Shown here one piece after another: positions 37,138 through 45,102 of a stretch of DNA of 64,000 bases. Source of the stretch: Poriferisodalis sp965231925 (lineage in GTDB: Bacteria; Actinomycetota; Acidimicrobiia; Acidimicrobiales; Poriferisodalaceae); NCBI GenBank assembly GCA_965231925.1, contig OZ246894.1, positions 3,844,001-3,908,000 on the forward strand. The letters are read 5' to 3'. The notes beneath the pieces are model-generated. The model had not been told where the DNA came from, searched no databases, and was given only the letters and a program-made list of their open reading frames with translations. Each line of letters starts with the position of its first letter. Positions within the stretch are counted from its first letter, which is position 1. Made by a program: the position numbers and the translations under genes.

Positions 37138-37348
37138 CCCCGCCGCCGGCCCCCACAGCGCAGCGCCCGCACCCCGCGGGCCGGCCCCGCCGCGTCCGCA
37201 CGCACGCCCCGCAGCATCCCGCGCCCAAACCGGGGCCAAAAGCTGCCCGGCAGAACCCAAGTTCGCACCCCAACAACCCCGAAACGACAAAACAGGCCAA
37301 CCCTCACGCCCAAAAGACAACCCGCAGCATTCTCATGAATAATCAGGG
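37138..37348. other. 3' non-coding part of the IS element
   Basis: About 210 bases, C- and A-rich on the plus strand and Pro-rich in all plus frames, between the transposase stop and the right inverted repeat. No gene recognised. Confidence 0.6.
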
Positions 37349-37352
37349 CTAG
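37349..37352. repeat. Right CTAG target-site duplication
   Basis: Directly follows the right inverted repeat and matches 35664-35667. Confidence 0.8.
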
Positions 37353-37385
37353 ACGAGACGGCTGGTTCCGGCCGCGATGTCGTCG

Positions 37386-37475
37386 TCAGTGATCGACGTC
37401 AGCGGGAAGGATGCGGAACGGTTTGCCACGCAGCGGCACGAATGCCGCCAGCAGGACACTCGTGTCGACGATCAC
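37386..37475 (-). pseudogene. Truncated PIN-domain toxin N-terminus
   Basis: From a GTG at 37475, overlapping the antitoxin stop as GTGA, the frame reads VIVDTSVLLAAFVPLRGKPF and stops at 37386 after 29 residues. The first catalytic-type Asp of a PIN domain (IVDTS) is visible, but the rest of the domain is absent. Another frame continues to a stop inside the CTAG at the IS border. The toxin has apparently been destroyed by deletion, independently of or before the IS insertion. Confidence 0.6.
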
Positions 37476-37708
37476 GTGCCGAAGCCGGTATTGGCCAAGT
37501 ACTCGTCGACGTTCTCGGCGATGTCGGGATCGCCCCACCCCGCGGTGAACAACGGGGTAGTCGGCCGGGCCTCACGCCGAGCAAGGGCTTCGGCCAACGC
37601 CTCACGTACCAGCGCAGCCTCGGAACACCGGTCCTCCGCAGCGGCTCGCTCAAGCCGTTCATTCTGCTCGTCGGGCAGGCAGATCGTCTTCTGCTTCATG
37701 CTGCGCAT
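37472..37708 (-). CDS. Antitoxin-like protein, orphaned
   Basis: 78 residues, MRSMKQKTICLPDEQNERLE then AAAEDRCSEAALVREALAEAL, a ribbon-helix-helix/CopG-like N-terminus with a C-terminal acidic tail ending AENVDEYLANTGFGT. Typical VapB-type antitoxin. Its toxin partner directly downstream is truncated to 29 residues, so this antitoxin is probably an orphan; it could still bind DNA or neutralise a related toxin. Confidence 0.75.
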   Translation of the reverse strand: MRSMKQKTICLPDEQNERLERAAAEDRCSEAALVREALAEALARREARPTTPLFTAGWGDPDIAENVDEYLANTGFGT

Positions 37709-37825
37709 CCTGCCATGTAATGCAACATATATTGCATTCCGATCGTGATTGAATCCTGAGCAGCCAGGTTGGGATCATCGCATTCGGCACTACGGAACCG
37801 GAAGTCGTTTCTAGGCTGCGGCGTC

Positions 37826-39226
37826 GTGCGACACCGTCCGGATCGGCTGTATCTGCTGACGGGGTTCGTGCAGGGTCTGGCCTTCGCGTGGGGCCTGCCG
37901 GCGATGGTGTGGTGGGTGGTCGATCTTCGGCTGTCGCCGTTCCGGCTCGCCGTGCTGGGCACGGCGCTGGTGCTGTCAATTCTCGTGGCCGAGACGCCGA
38001 CCGGGGTGATCGCCGACCTCTACAGCCGCAAGTACTCCGTCGTGGCCGCGTATGTGGTGATGGGCACGGCAATGGCGCTGGGCCCGGTGACCGAGTTGTT
38101 CGGCGTGCTGTTGGTGTGGCAGGTGCTGTGGGGCATCGGCTGGACACTGCAGAGCGGTGCCGCCACGGCCTGGATGACCGACGAGTTGGCGTTCGTCGAC
38201 CGGTCCCACCGCATCGGAGCGCTGCCTCCAGTGGTCGCCGGGCCGGCTCCGCACCATCCCGCGGCGACCAACGGCGAGAGCGCAGCCGACAACGACGGCG
38301 GCGACGGCGGCGGCGACAACGCTGGCCGGCACGACCGCGTCGCTGACCAGCTCATCGTTCGCCATGCCATGTGGCGCTCGATTGGTGTGATGGCCGGACT
38401 CGCCGCAGCCACTGCCATGGGCGCTTGGTCGATTCGAGGATCGATGGCTGCCATGGGAGTATTGGCAATCGCAGCGGCCGGGTACCTGGCGATCGCGATG
38501 CCCGAAGCCGGCTTCGAGCCGCCTCGGCGTCGTCCCGGGGCCGCGGTGCCCCCGGTTCAGCGCACCAGCGCCTGGAGGGACGCCGTCACGTTGTGGAAGC
38601 GGGGCGCACGCCTCGTCGGCCGCAACCCATCGCTGCTTGCAGTGACGGTCTCCGCAGCGATCGCCGCTGGGGCATGGGAGGCCAACGATCGGCTCTCCGC
38701 GCTGCGGCTGTTCGATCTCGGCCTCACCCAGCTCGACGGTCGAGAGGCGGTGCTGTTCTTCGGCGCAGCCTGGTTTGCGATGTCTGCGCTGGCGATCCCG
38801 ATGATGATGTGGCTCCACCGCCATCTCGAGCGCTCAGAGGCCGACGAAGCAAGCGCCCGACGTGACGCATTCCTGCTCGCGCGGTTCTTGATCATTGCCA
38901 GTACGGGCGCTTTCGCCCTGGCGCTGAGCCCGTGGTTCGCCGTGGCCCTCATCGGCTGGGCGATCCTCGATGTGGCCGGCGAGACCGCCTACTCGCTGAC
39001 CGAGGCGATGGCGAACCGTCATGCCACCTCGTCAGTGCGTGCCACCGTCGTGTCGTTCGTCGGCCAGTCCCAAGCCGTCGGGGAGGTCTCCATCGGCTTG
39101 GGGTTGGGTGTCGTGGCACAAGCGGTGTCGCTGCCGGTGGCACTCGCAATCGCCGCAGCGTTGTTCGCCGTTTCGGCCGCGCCTGTAGCCCTTGTCGCCA
39201 GACGCGCCGCAGCCGCTGCAGAGTGA
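37826..39226 (+). CDS. MFS transporter
   Basis: 466 residues from the GTG at 37826 (RHRPDRLYLLTGFVQGLAF fits the usual start); an in-frame TTG at 37769 is less likely. Twelve hydrophobic helices are expected, with ETPTGVIADLYSRKYSVV as the helix 2-3 loop signature. A long polar loop around residues 120-165 is rich in Asp/Gly (AADNDGGDGGGDNAG). A second polar loop (LHRHLERSEADEASARRD) lies in the C-terminal half. Resembles actinobacterial MFS carriers of unknown substrate. Follows the orphan antitoxin on the opposite strand. Confidence 0.82.
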   Translation: MRHRPDRLYLLTGFVQGLAFAWGLPAMVWWVVDLRLSPFRLAVLGTALVLSILVAETPTGVIADLYSRKYSVVAAYVVMGTAMALGPVTELFGVLLVWQVLWGIGWTLQSGAATAWMTDELAFVDRSHRIGALPPVVAGPAPHHPAATNGESAADNDGGDGGGDNAGRHDRVADQLIVRHAMWRSIGVMAGLAAATAMGAWSIRGSMAAMGVLAIAAAGYLAIAMPEAGFEPPRRRPGAAVPPVQRTSAWRDAVTLWKRGARLVGRNPSLLAVTVSAAIAAGAWEANDRLSALRLFDLGLTQLDGREAVLFFGAAWFAMSALAIPMMMWLHRHLERSEADEASARRDAFLLARFLIIASTGAFALALSPWFAVALIGWAILDVAGETAYSLTEAMANRHATSSVRATVVSFVGQSQAVGEVSIGLGLGVVAQAVSLPVALAIAAALFAVSAAPVALVARRAAAAAE

Positions 39227-39308
39227 ACCTGTGTGCTGTGCCGCGCCGACGGGTGTGAGGCGCTGAGCAAGCGTGCGCCCCGCAGAAGGCGCGTTCAGCG
39301 GTGGCCGC

Positions 39309-39776
39309 TCAGTGGTCTCCCATCTCGGCCATGGCGGCTTCGGACCGGCGGGCCATCTCGTCGGGATCGATATCTTCGATGTGGGTCGAGAGGTTCCAGC
39401 GATGGCCCCACGGGTCCTCGATCATGCCTGAGCGGTCGCCGTAGAACTGGTCCTGAACGGGCCGCACCTCGGTGGCACCGGCCGCGAGCGCGGCTGCAAA
39501 CATGGCGTCGACATCCTCCACGTACACGCTCAGCTGCACAGGCGAGCCGTCATAGTGCTGAGGCGAGTGGAATTCCATCTCCGGGAACTCGTCGGCCACC
39601 ATGATGAGCGAGTTGCCCAGTGCCAGCTCGGAATGGCCGATCCTGCCGCCCATGTCGATGCGCATGCGTTCGGTCATACCGAGAACACTCGTGTAGAAGT
39701 CGATGGCGTCTGCAGCACCGTCGACGCTCATCGACACCGAGATGCGCGGGTAGTCGTCGGGGATGGGATTCACCAT
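39309..39776 (-). CDS. VOC-family protein (glyoxalase/PhnB-like)
   Basis: 155 residues from the ATG at 39776, which has GGAG at a good distance; the upstream in-frame TTG at 39791 is rejected. Two beta-alpha-beta-beta-beta units: SVDGAADAIDFYTSVLGMTE, GHSELALGNSLIMVADE, VQLSVYVEDVDAMFAAALAAGA, and DRSGMIEDPWGHRWNLSTH. The latter has the metal-loop pattern of PhnB-like members. Possible isomerase, dioxygenase or resistance protein. It is last in a long minus-strand run that includes the selenoprotein gene. Confidence 0.88.
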   Translation of the reverse strand: MVNPIPDDYPRISVSMSVDGAADAIDFYTSVLGMTERMRIDMGGRIGHSELALGNSLIMVADEFPEMEFHSPQHYDGSPVQLSVYVEDVDAMFAAALAAGATEVRPVQDQFYGDRSGMIEDPWGHRWNLSTHIEDIDPDEMARRSEAAMAEMGDH

Positions 39777-39857
39777 GTTCAGCTGCTCCAAGCGTGCATT
39801 CGCTCCGTGCGGAGCGAGGCGATTTTCGGTCCGCCAGATGGCGGAAGTGGCCCGACG

Positions 39858-40376
39858 CTAGTGGGCCAGCAGCACCTCGACGGCCTGGGTCACCGCTGCT
39901 TCGGCGCGAACCTCCAAGCCCGAGCCATCGGCGCTTGCGATGGGATGCTCGATGACGGCGAAGGGGTGCTCGGGCACGCCCTGGACCCGGGCCATCAGCT
40001 CGGCCGCGTCCACGAAGGCGCTGGTCATCACGCTGACCGCGGGCACGCCGACCCGTTCGACTGCGACGGCGTCGTGCAGACTGCACGACGAGCAGCTGCC
40101 TCAGTCGCCGACTCCGGCCAGGACCGCATCCCAGCCCATCGCCTCGGCCAGCAGCTCATGCTGTGCAGGCGCGCTGTAGTTGAGCTTGATCCGCCGGATC
40201 ACCTTGGCCACGCCATGCCGGTCGCGCAGGAGGCGCTCGACATGATCGAAGAACGGCTTGGTGTTCTCCTTGCCGTTGGAGATGAAGCCGATGGTGGTGC
40301 CCTTGAGGGTGGCGAGCCGTGCAGGTGCTGCGAATCCCTCGGGATCTTGCTCGTGGGTCGGGTTCAGTACTTCCAC
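39858..40376 (-). CDS. UGSC-motif selenoprotein, read through in-frame UGA
   Basis: 172 residues if the TGA at 40101-40103 is read as selenocysteine (residue 92). The first part, MEVLNPTHEQDPEGFAAPAR, then GTTIGFISNGKENTKPFFDH and AMGWDAVLAGVGD, ends at the UGA. The same frame continues GSCSSCSLHDAVAVERVGVP, then AVSVMTSAFVDAAELM to a stop at 39858. Sec-Gly-Ser-Cys is the hallmark of the UGSC protein family, a redox-type family known as Sec- or Cys-containing. A strong hairpin lies directly downstream of the UGA. Usual gene finding would report two short genes. SelA/SelB are not in the window, so Sec insertion is inferred. Confidence 0.85.
40070..40090 (-). promoter_or_regulatory. Candidate bacterial SECIS hairpin
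   Basis: On the minus strand, 10 bases after the UGA, a perfect 9-base stem (cgtcgtgca with tgcacgacg) closes a 3-base loop gtc starting with G. The loop is about 20 bases from the UGA, within the usual range for bacterial SECIS elements, and it lies inside the coding sequence as expected. Confidence 0.75.
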
Positions 40377-40473
40377 GTCAACCGTCCTTGGGCGGCAAGG
40401 TGCGGTGCCGGTCCCGCTCGGTTACATGCTGCCACGAACGTGCGACAAACCCCATGTTGGGCATGGAGCGGCA

Positions 40474-40506
40474 CACGCCGGTCGCGCGCTCAGCCATCGA
40501 CGCTGC
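40474..40506. repeat. 33-base direct repeat, copy 1
   Basis: Nearly identical to 40546-40578 (two or three differences, period 72 bases), upstream of the selenoprotein gene. Core cgctcagccatcgacgctgc versus cgctcggccatcgacgctgc. Confidence 0.7.
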
Positions 40507-40545
40507 ATGGTCGCCCGGTGCACATGAGCCGGGAGCCGCGGGGTG

Positions 40546-40578
40546 CACGCCGGTCGTGCGCTCGGCCATCGACGCTGC
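40546..40578. repeat. 33-base direct repeat, copy 2
   Basis: Second copy of the repeat at 40474-40506. Could be regulatory or the trace of a small duplication. Confidence 0.7.
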
Positions 40579-40627
40579 CGAAGCCAGCCAACGGGACACT
40601 CATAGTGCCAGCTCGGTCCCGGCACCG

Positions 40628-41410
40628 TCACGGCCCTGCATTGATGCTGTCAAAGCCCGCGAACAGGAACTCGAACGCGGCATCGGCTGGGTCCGCTGCT
40701 GCGAGCATCTCGGCGTACGGCAGCGAAGCGCCGCCGAATGCAGCGTCGTTCCAGAAGGGATCGGCGCGGTCCACCTCGCCCCATGGTCCGACGTACGCAT
40801 AGGGGTACGGATGGGCAGCGTCTCCGGGTGAGAGGCCGTAGGTCGCGCGCTTGCCGCGGTCTGCATCGCCGATCGCCGTGGCGATGTCGAAGTGCCCCGG
40901 CCACAGCTGGATCTCGTCGGCATCGGTGGCGTCTGGCAAGGCCGTCAACTGCTCCAGCGCCTCGGCACCGAGCCGGTACCACGCCACAAGGTGCTCGCCG
41001 ACCTCAGGGTTGACTCGCAGCCATCGATGGGTGTCGCCGAGTTCGGGACTGTCATGCTCTCGGGCCTCGGTGCCCGGCGAGACACCGACGAATTCGGCTG
41101 CAGCGTTCAGCGTCGTGATGTGCATGCTGCGCTGCACTCCGCCTTCGGTGGCGAACAGCACGTCGCCCCCGATCCACACCTGGCATTCCATCTCGCCCGC
41201 ACGTCCCATCGGCACGTCGAAGACGGGCGTGCCGAAGCCCTGGGCCAGGCTTCGCAGCCCGAAGCGACCTGTGGCAACGCGGCGTGCCTCGCCGACGATT
41301 GCGTATGCGAGCCGGTGGTAATCCTCGATCGACGCGAGATAGTCGTCGGGCAGCTCGGTCAGCAGGCCACGATGAGTGGTTGACCGTTGCGAGCCGGGGT
41401 CTCGGTCCAT
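40628..41410 (-). CDS. Hypothetical protein of the UGSC neighbourhood
   Basis: 260 residues from the ATG at 41410; the frame upstream to 41566 overlaps the next gene and is rejected. Not recognised. The N-terminal helix YLASIEDYHRLAYAIVGEA and then GLRSLAQGFGTPVFDVPM, VWIGGDVLFATEGGVQRSMH, and LWPGHFDIATAIGDAD suggest a mixed alpha/beta protein, with a possible metal-binding GHFD. No signal peptide. It is 49 bases downstream of the 354-residue gene and probably co-transcribed with it. Confidence 0.7.
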   Translation of the reverse strand: MDRDPGSQRSTTHRGLLTELPDDYLASIEDYHRLAYAIVGEARRVATGRFGLRSLAQGFGTPVFDVPMGRAGEMECQVWIGGDVLFATEGGVQRSMHITTLNAAAEFVGVSPGTEAREHDSPELGDTHRWLRVNPEVGEHLVAWYRLGAEALEQLTALPDATDADEIQLWPGHFDIATAIGDADRGKRATYGLSPGDAAHPYPYAYVGPWGEVDRADPFWNDAAFGGASLPYAEMLAAADPADAAFEFLFAGFDSINAGP

Positions 41411-41459
41411 ATGGGGAGTCTGGCGCGACTGCCGGGGGTGTGTTGGCGCGCTGAAGTGC

Positions 41460-42524
41460 TCAGCGAACCTCGCAGTCGACGCATGCGCCGACTGCCACCG
41501 TGGCTGCGTGGCTGCGTGTGCCCAGCCAAGGCGGGATGACGGCAGCGAAGCCGCCTGCGGGCCCACCGGCTGCGACGATCAACAGATCCTCCGGTGCTTC
41601 GAGACCGGGGTACTCGCGCTCGGCGCGGTCCTTGACGACGGCTCCCTTGCCGACGGAGGCCCAATCCCCCCGGCGCACCCGTGCCCGCTCGAAGACACAG
41701 TTCGCGATGTCGTCCTTCGTCCAGCCGGCCGCATCGAAGTGAGTTCGCAGCTGCGGCGGCAGCACGACCACGTAGTTACCGGGCCAGATGGAGTAGTTGA
41801 GCTGGTTGGCCCGGATCTCCGCGGCGAGGGTCTCGCACAGCTCGGTGGGTTCGGTCGTCCACTCGTTCATCACCTGGCGGGGCGCCATCGAGGCCACTGC
41901 AGTCACCGACGACACCTGAGCTCGCTCGGCGGCCGTGGTGCCGAGCCGCTGGTCGCCCAGTGATACCCAGCCGGTGGCTTCCTCGTCTTCTGCGATGCAG
42001 TAGCCGAGCTTGCCCGGGTGACCGAGCGTCGAGCGATCGATGCCACCGGGTTTGACGTCGAGCACGTTGGCCAGCACCAGTCGCACTGCGCGGGCGATGA
42101 CGGCGCGCGACCGGTCGGCTCCTCCGAGCACGCTGAAGGTGGCGTCCATGGCCAGCTCATGGCGGATGGGGCCGTTGACGATCAGCAGCACAGCGCATCC
42201 GCCAGTCGAAGCCGTCGGACCGTGCAGGCCGAATTCGGGCTGCAGCATGGCGGTGAGCGCAGTGACGACGACCGGGAAGTGCGGGGGCAGGCAGCCGGCC
42301 ATCACGGCGTTGACGGCGGCCTTCTCCGCGGTGATGGAGCGAGCTCGGACGGGCTCGATGCCGATGAGATGCTCCGGCGGCAGCATCGCCCACTCCAAGC
42401 AGGCCGCCACGGCCTCGGCCGTCGGCGGCACCACGGGCAGGCCATCAGTCCAACCGCGCGAGTGATAGGCCTCCTGTGCGTCGGCGAGATCTTCGACGTC
42501 GATGCGGCCCGAGGTCAGCTGCAT
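41460..42524 (-). CDS. Hypothetical protein with C-terminal CxxC, UGSC neighbourhood
   Basis: 354 residues; family not certain. Features: HSRGWTDGLPVVPPTAEAV near the N-terminus, a middle with GLHGPTASTGGCAVLLIVNG and HPGKLGYCIAEDEE, and a C-terminal Rossmann-like strand LLIVAAGGPAGGFAAVIPPW, then the last residues VGACVDCEVR with a CxxC. A terminal CxxC and internal Cys suggest thiol redox chemistry, possibly in partnership with the Sec/Cys-rich UGSC protein. That is inference from proximity and residues. No membrane segment. Confidence 0.7.
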   Translation of the reverse strand: MQLTSGRIDVEDLADAQEAYHSRGWTDGLPVVPPTAEAVAACLEWAMLPPEHLIGIEPVRARSITAEKAAVNAVMAGCLPPHFPVVVTALTAMLQPEFGLHGPTASTGGCAVLLIVNGPIRHELAMDATFSVLGGADRSRAVIARAVRLVLANVLDVKPGGIDRSTLGHPGKLGYCIAEDEEATGWVSLGDQRLGTTAAERAQVSSVTAVASMAPRQVMNEWTTEPTELCETLAAEIRANQLNYSIWPGNYVVVLPPQLRTHFDAAGWTKDDIANCVFERARVRRGDWASVGKGAVVKDRAEREYPGLEAPEDLLIVAAGGPAGGFAAVIPPWLGTRSHAATVAVGACVDCEVR

Positions 42525-42629
42525 GGCCGTGACTGTACGGGCGGGATCAACCGAAGGGCCGGAGTCAACCGAGCGAGGGGTGAACGCGACGCCGCCCGGC
42601 GACGCTGCAGTCGCTCGAGAATGTCGCCG

Positions 42630-43406
42630 CTAGCTGCGCTCGAGCAGTCCTCCAAGCAGGCCGCGAGAATCGTCCGACTGGGGGCCCACTGCATTGGCCA
42701 GCACCCGCGACGCCAGCCGTGAGAACGGCAACGACTGCAGCCACACCCAGCCGGTGCCCGACACCGTCGCCAGGAACAGGCCCTCCCCGCCGAAGAACAT
42801 CGACTTGAGGTTGCCTGCCCGTTCGATCGAGTACTGCAGCGACGGCTGCATCGCCACCAAGCAGCCTGTGTCGAGCCGCACCGTCTGGTTGTTCAGTTGA
42901 ATGGCCTGGATCGATCCGCCAGCGTGAAGGAACGCCATGCCGTCGCCCGTCAGCCGCTGCAAGATGAAGCCTTCGCCTCCGAAGATGCCGGTGCCGATGC
43001 CGCGCTGGAAGGCGATGTCGAGCTTGGTGCCCATCGCCGCGCACAGAAATGCGTCGCGTTGCGCGATGAGCTCACCGCCGTAGCGCGCCAAGTCGACCGG
43101 GATGATCTTGCCGGGATAGCCGGCGGCGAACGCGGCCTTGGCCTTCCCGCGCGCACCTGTGTTCGTGAAGTGCGTCAGGAACAGTCCCTCGCCGGTGATG
43201 GCACGCTTGCCTGCCGACTTCATCTTGCCCCACAGGCCCGCATCTGGCTCGGAGCCGTCGCCCATCACCGACTCGAACGTGATGCCATCTTCCATGAACA
43301 TCATGGTTCCGGCTTCGCCGACGACGGTCTCGCCGGGATCCAGCTCGATCTCGACGAATTGCATGTCGTCGCCGAAGACCTCGTAGTCGACCTCGTGGCT
43401 TTGCAT
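42630..43406 (-). CDS. AIM24/TIGR00266-family protein
   Basis: 258 residues from the ATG at 43406, with GGAGAG 10 bases upstream; the longer frame to 43700 overlaps the amidohydrolase gene. Marks: EIELDPGETVVGEAGTMMFM, GRYGGELIAQ-like strand ARYGGELIAQRDAFLCA, IFGGEGFILQRLTGDGMAFL and HAGGSIQAIQL. AIM24-type beta-helix protein, function unclear, present in bacteria and mitochondria. Lies 104 bases downstream of the amidohydrolase gene. Confidence 0.9.
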   Translation of the reverse strand: MQSHEVDYEVFGDDMQFVEIELDPGETVVGEAGTMMFMEDGITFESVMGDGSEPDAGLWGKMKSAGKRAITGEGLFLTHFTNTGARGKAKAAFAAGYPGKIIPVDLARYGGELIAQRDAFLCAAMGTKLDIAFQRGIGTGIFGGEGFILQRLTGDGMAFLHAGGSIQAIQLNNQTVRLDTGCLVAMQPSLQYSIERAGNLKSMFFGGEGLFLATVSGTGWVWLQSLPFSRLASRVLANAVGPQSDDSRGLLGGLLERS

Positions 43407-43510
43407 AGGGGATCTCTCCGGGGAAACGACACCAGCTGGTCGCTGTGCCTGTTGAGGCAAACCGTACCGGTCGACACCCGACCGGCAGGGCACCTGCCGC
43501 GGGGCTGATT

Positions 43511-44659
43511 TCAGGCTGCGTTTGCCGCCAGGCGGTCGCCGCCGACGGGCAATCGGGACAGGTCGATGTCGTAGAGCTCTGCACTGTTGTTGCAGAGAAT
43601 GTCTTGGGTCTGTTCGGCCGTGAGGCTCGCCGAGTGCTCGTCGAGCAGCTCCTGACTCCACGGCCACGTGCTGTCGGAGTGCGGGAAGTCGTTGGCCCAC
43701 AGCAGCCGGCGGTGGTTGACGTCGTTGACCATCTTGAACGCCACCCAGTCATCCTGGAACGTGGTGTAGATGTGCTCGCTGAAGTACTCGCTGGGCAGCT
43801 TGGAGAGCTCCTGGCCGGGCGGCAGCCAATACCGGTGGCGCTTGTATGCGTGGTCCATCCGGTACATGTAGTGCGGCACCCAGCCGGCATCGGCTTCGAC
43901 GCAGACGACCTTCAGCCCGGGGTTGCGCTCGAACACGCCTCCGAACACGAGCGTGCCCATGATGTCCTGATTGGCCCGGATAATGGTCATGAAGGCATTC
44001 GCCTTCGGACCCCGGGTTCGGCCTTGGCCGCGGCTGGTGAGGATGTGCCACGAGACCGGCAGGTTCAGGTCGACGGCGGCTTGCCAGAACGGGTCCCAAC
44101 GGGGGTCGTCGAAGTCGAACTCTGTATGGGGATTGCCGGACATCATCACGCCCCGCATGCCGGCCTCGGACATCGCAACGATGTCGTCGATGGCCTCTTC
44201 CACCGAGCGCAGCGGAGTCTGCCCCACCGCCAGCAGCCGGTCGGTGTCGACCGAGCAGTAGTCGGCGATCCACCGGTTGTAGGCGTCCATGGCCGCCTTC
44301 TTGTAATCGGCGTCGGAGTGGTTGCACAGCACCATGCCCACCGACGGGTAGATCACCTCGGCCGAGACGCCGTCCAGATTTTGGTCAGCGGTCCGAGTGG
44401 CGGAGTCGTAGCTGCTCTGCGGCAGCTCCTCGTAGGCCGCGCTGCGCTTCAGCTCCTCGGGCTTCTGGCCGGCGGCGGCAATGAGCCCCATGTCGATGGT
44501 GCGCTTCATGCCATCGATCACGTAGACATCGCCGCGCTCTTCGGTCCATTCGACACGAGGCGCTACGTCACGCCACTTCGGATCGATGTAGTCGACGTAG
44601 GTATTGCGGGCCTCCGCAATGTGCGAGTCGGCCGAGATAATCGGATAGTCGACGTCCAC
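43511..44659 (-). CDS. Amidohydrolase-2 family metal-dependent hydrolase
   Basis: 382 residues from the GTG at 44659, which is preceded by GGAGGGG. TIM-barrel hydrolase or decarboxylase of the amidohydrolase-2 (ACMSD-like) group. Visible: YPIISADSHIAE (D-x-H metal motif), LPVSWHILTSRGQG, VCVEADAGWVPHYMYRMDHAY, and LLWANDFPHSDSTWPWS (Asp/His of the C-terminal barrel strand). Usually zinc-dependent. In actinobacteria such enzymes often sit in degradation clusters with luciferase-like oxidoreductases. The substrate is unknown. Confidence 0.88.
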   Translation of the reverse strand: MDVDYPIISADSHIAEARNTYVDYIDPKWRDVAPRVEWTEERGDVYVIDGMKRTIDMGLIAAAGQKPEELKRSAAYEELPQSSYDSATRTADQNLDGVSAEVIYPSVGMVLCNHSDADYKKAAMDAYNRWIADYCSVDTDRLLAVGQTPLRSVEEAIDDIVAMSEAGMRGVMMSGNPHTEFDFDDPRWDPFWQAAVDLNLPVSWHILTSRGQGRTRGPKANAFMTIIRANQDIMGTLVFGGVFERNPGLKVVCVEADAGWVPHYMYRMDHAYKRHRYWLPPGQELSKLPSEYFSEHIYTTFQDDWVAFKMVNDVNHRRLLWANDFPHSDSTWPWSQELLDEHSASLTAEQTQDILCNNSAELYDIDLSRLPVGGDRLAANAA

Positions 44660-44822
44660 GTTCCCCTCCAGGGTCGGGCTGGCTAGGTCGGGCCCCGCCG
44701 CGGATCGTAGTGCCCGGGCTCGAGGCACCGCCGGGCTCGCACCGGGCACCGTGGCAGCAGCTGCGGCGGCCAAGATCAGCCGCCGCAGCCCTTCTCAGGC
44801 CTCCGACAAGTGAGGTGACGGG

Positions 44823-44860
44823 TAGGTATCTAGGTACCTGGAAGACTAGAGTTCTACCTA
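44823..44860 (+). promoter_or_regulatory. Repeated taggta boxes before VapBC-2
   Basis: taggta occurs at 44823-44828 and 44831-44836, and taccta at 44855-44860, the last touching the antitoxin start codon. An exact palindrome aggtacct lies at 44832-44839. This is probably the antitoxin operator, with an almost leaderless transcript. Confidence 0.5.
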
Positions 44861-45102
44861 TGGTGCTGAGCATCAAGAGCGCGCAGGCCGATCAGCTTGC
44901 CCGAGAGCTCGCCGAACTGACCGGCGAGTCCATCACAGAGGCAGTCGTCACCTCGCTCGAGGCGCGGCTCGCGCTCGAGCGGCTCCGTCAGCGGCAACGG
45001 AGTCTCCATGACATCGTCGCGCGATTCCGGCAATTGCCAGTGCTCGACGAACGAAGCCCCGACGACATATTGGGGTACGACGAGCACGGGCTGCCTACGT
45101 GA
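44860..45102 (+). CDS. vapB: VapB-type antitoxin (PSK/Phd-like)
   Basis: 80 residues, MVLSIKSAQADQLARELAEL then TGESITEAVVTSLEARLALE, the DNA-binding part of VapB antitoxins of the PSK/Rv0623 type. The tail PVLDERSPDDILGYDEHGLP binds the toxin in known relatives. Stop overlaps the toxin start (GTGA). Upstream in-frame ATG at 44710 is not conserved. Confidence 0.88.
   Translation: MVLSIKSAQADQLARELAELTGESITEAVVTSLEARLALERLRQRQRSLHDIVARFRQLPVLDERSPDDILGYDEHGLPT

Larger units (their letters stand above)
35668..37348 (+). mobile_element. Complete IS1380-family insertion sequence, 1681 bases
   Basis: Terminal inverted repeats: left end ccctgattattcacgaat, right end (reverse complement) ccctgattattcatgaga, identical for the first 13 bases. 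Both ends are flanked by CTAG, giving a 4-base target duplication, normal for this family, as is the length. It carries one full transposase gene. Ends, duplication and open frame are all intact, which indicates a recent, possibly active, insertion. Confidence 0.92.
40377..40627. other. Intergenic region with duplicated segment
   Basis: 251 bases between two minus-strand genes. It holds the 33-base imperfect direct repeat listed separately and no recognisable gene. Confidence 0.5.

Noticed and set aside
39858..40046. 62-residue protein starting at 40046
   Set aside because: It starts in the middle of a conserved motif downstream of the UGA and is the C-terminal half of the selenoprotein.
40101..40376. 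Taking the 91-residue upstream frame as a complete small protein ending at TGA
   Set aside because: The frame continues with strong family similarity past the TGA, and a hairpin follows, so a separate short gene is less likely than Sec read-through.
40474..40578. CRISPR-like pair of repeats
   Set aside because: Only two copies, unequal and without cas genes; the interval is not spacer-sized repeat structure.
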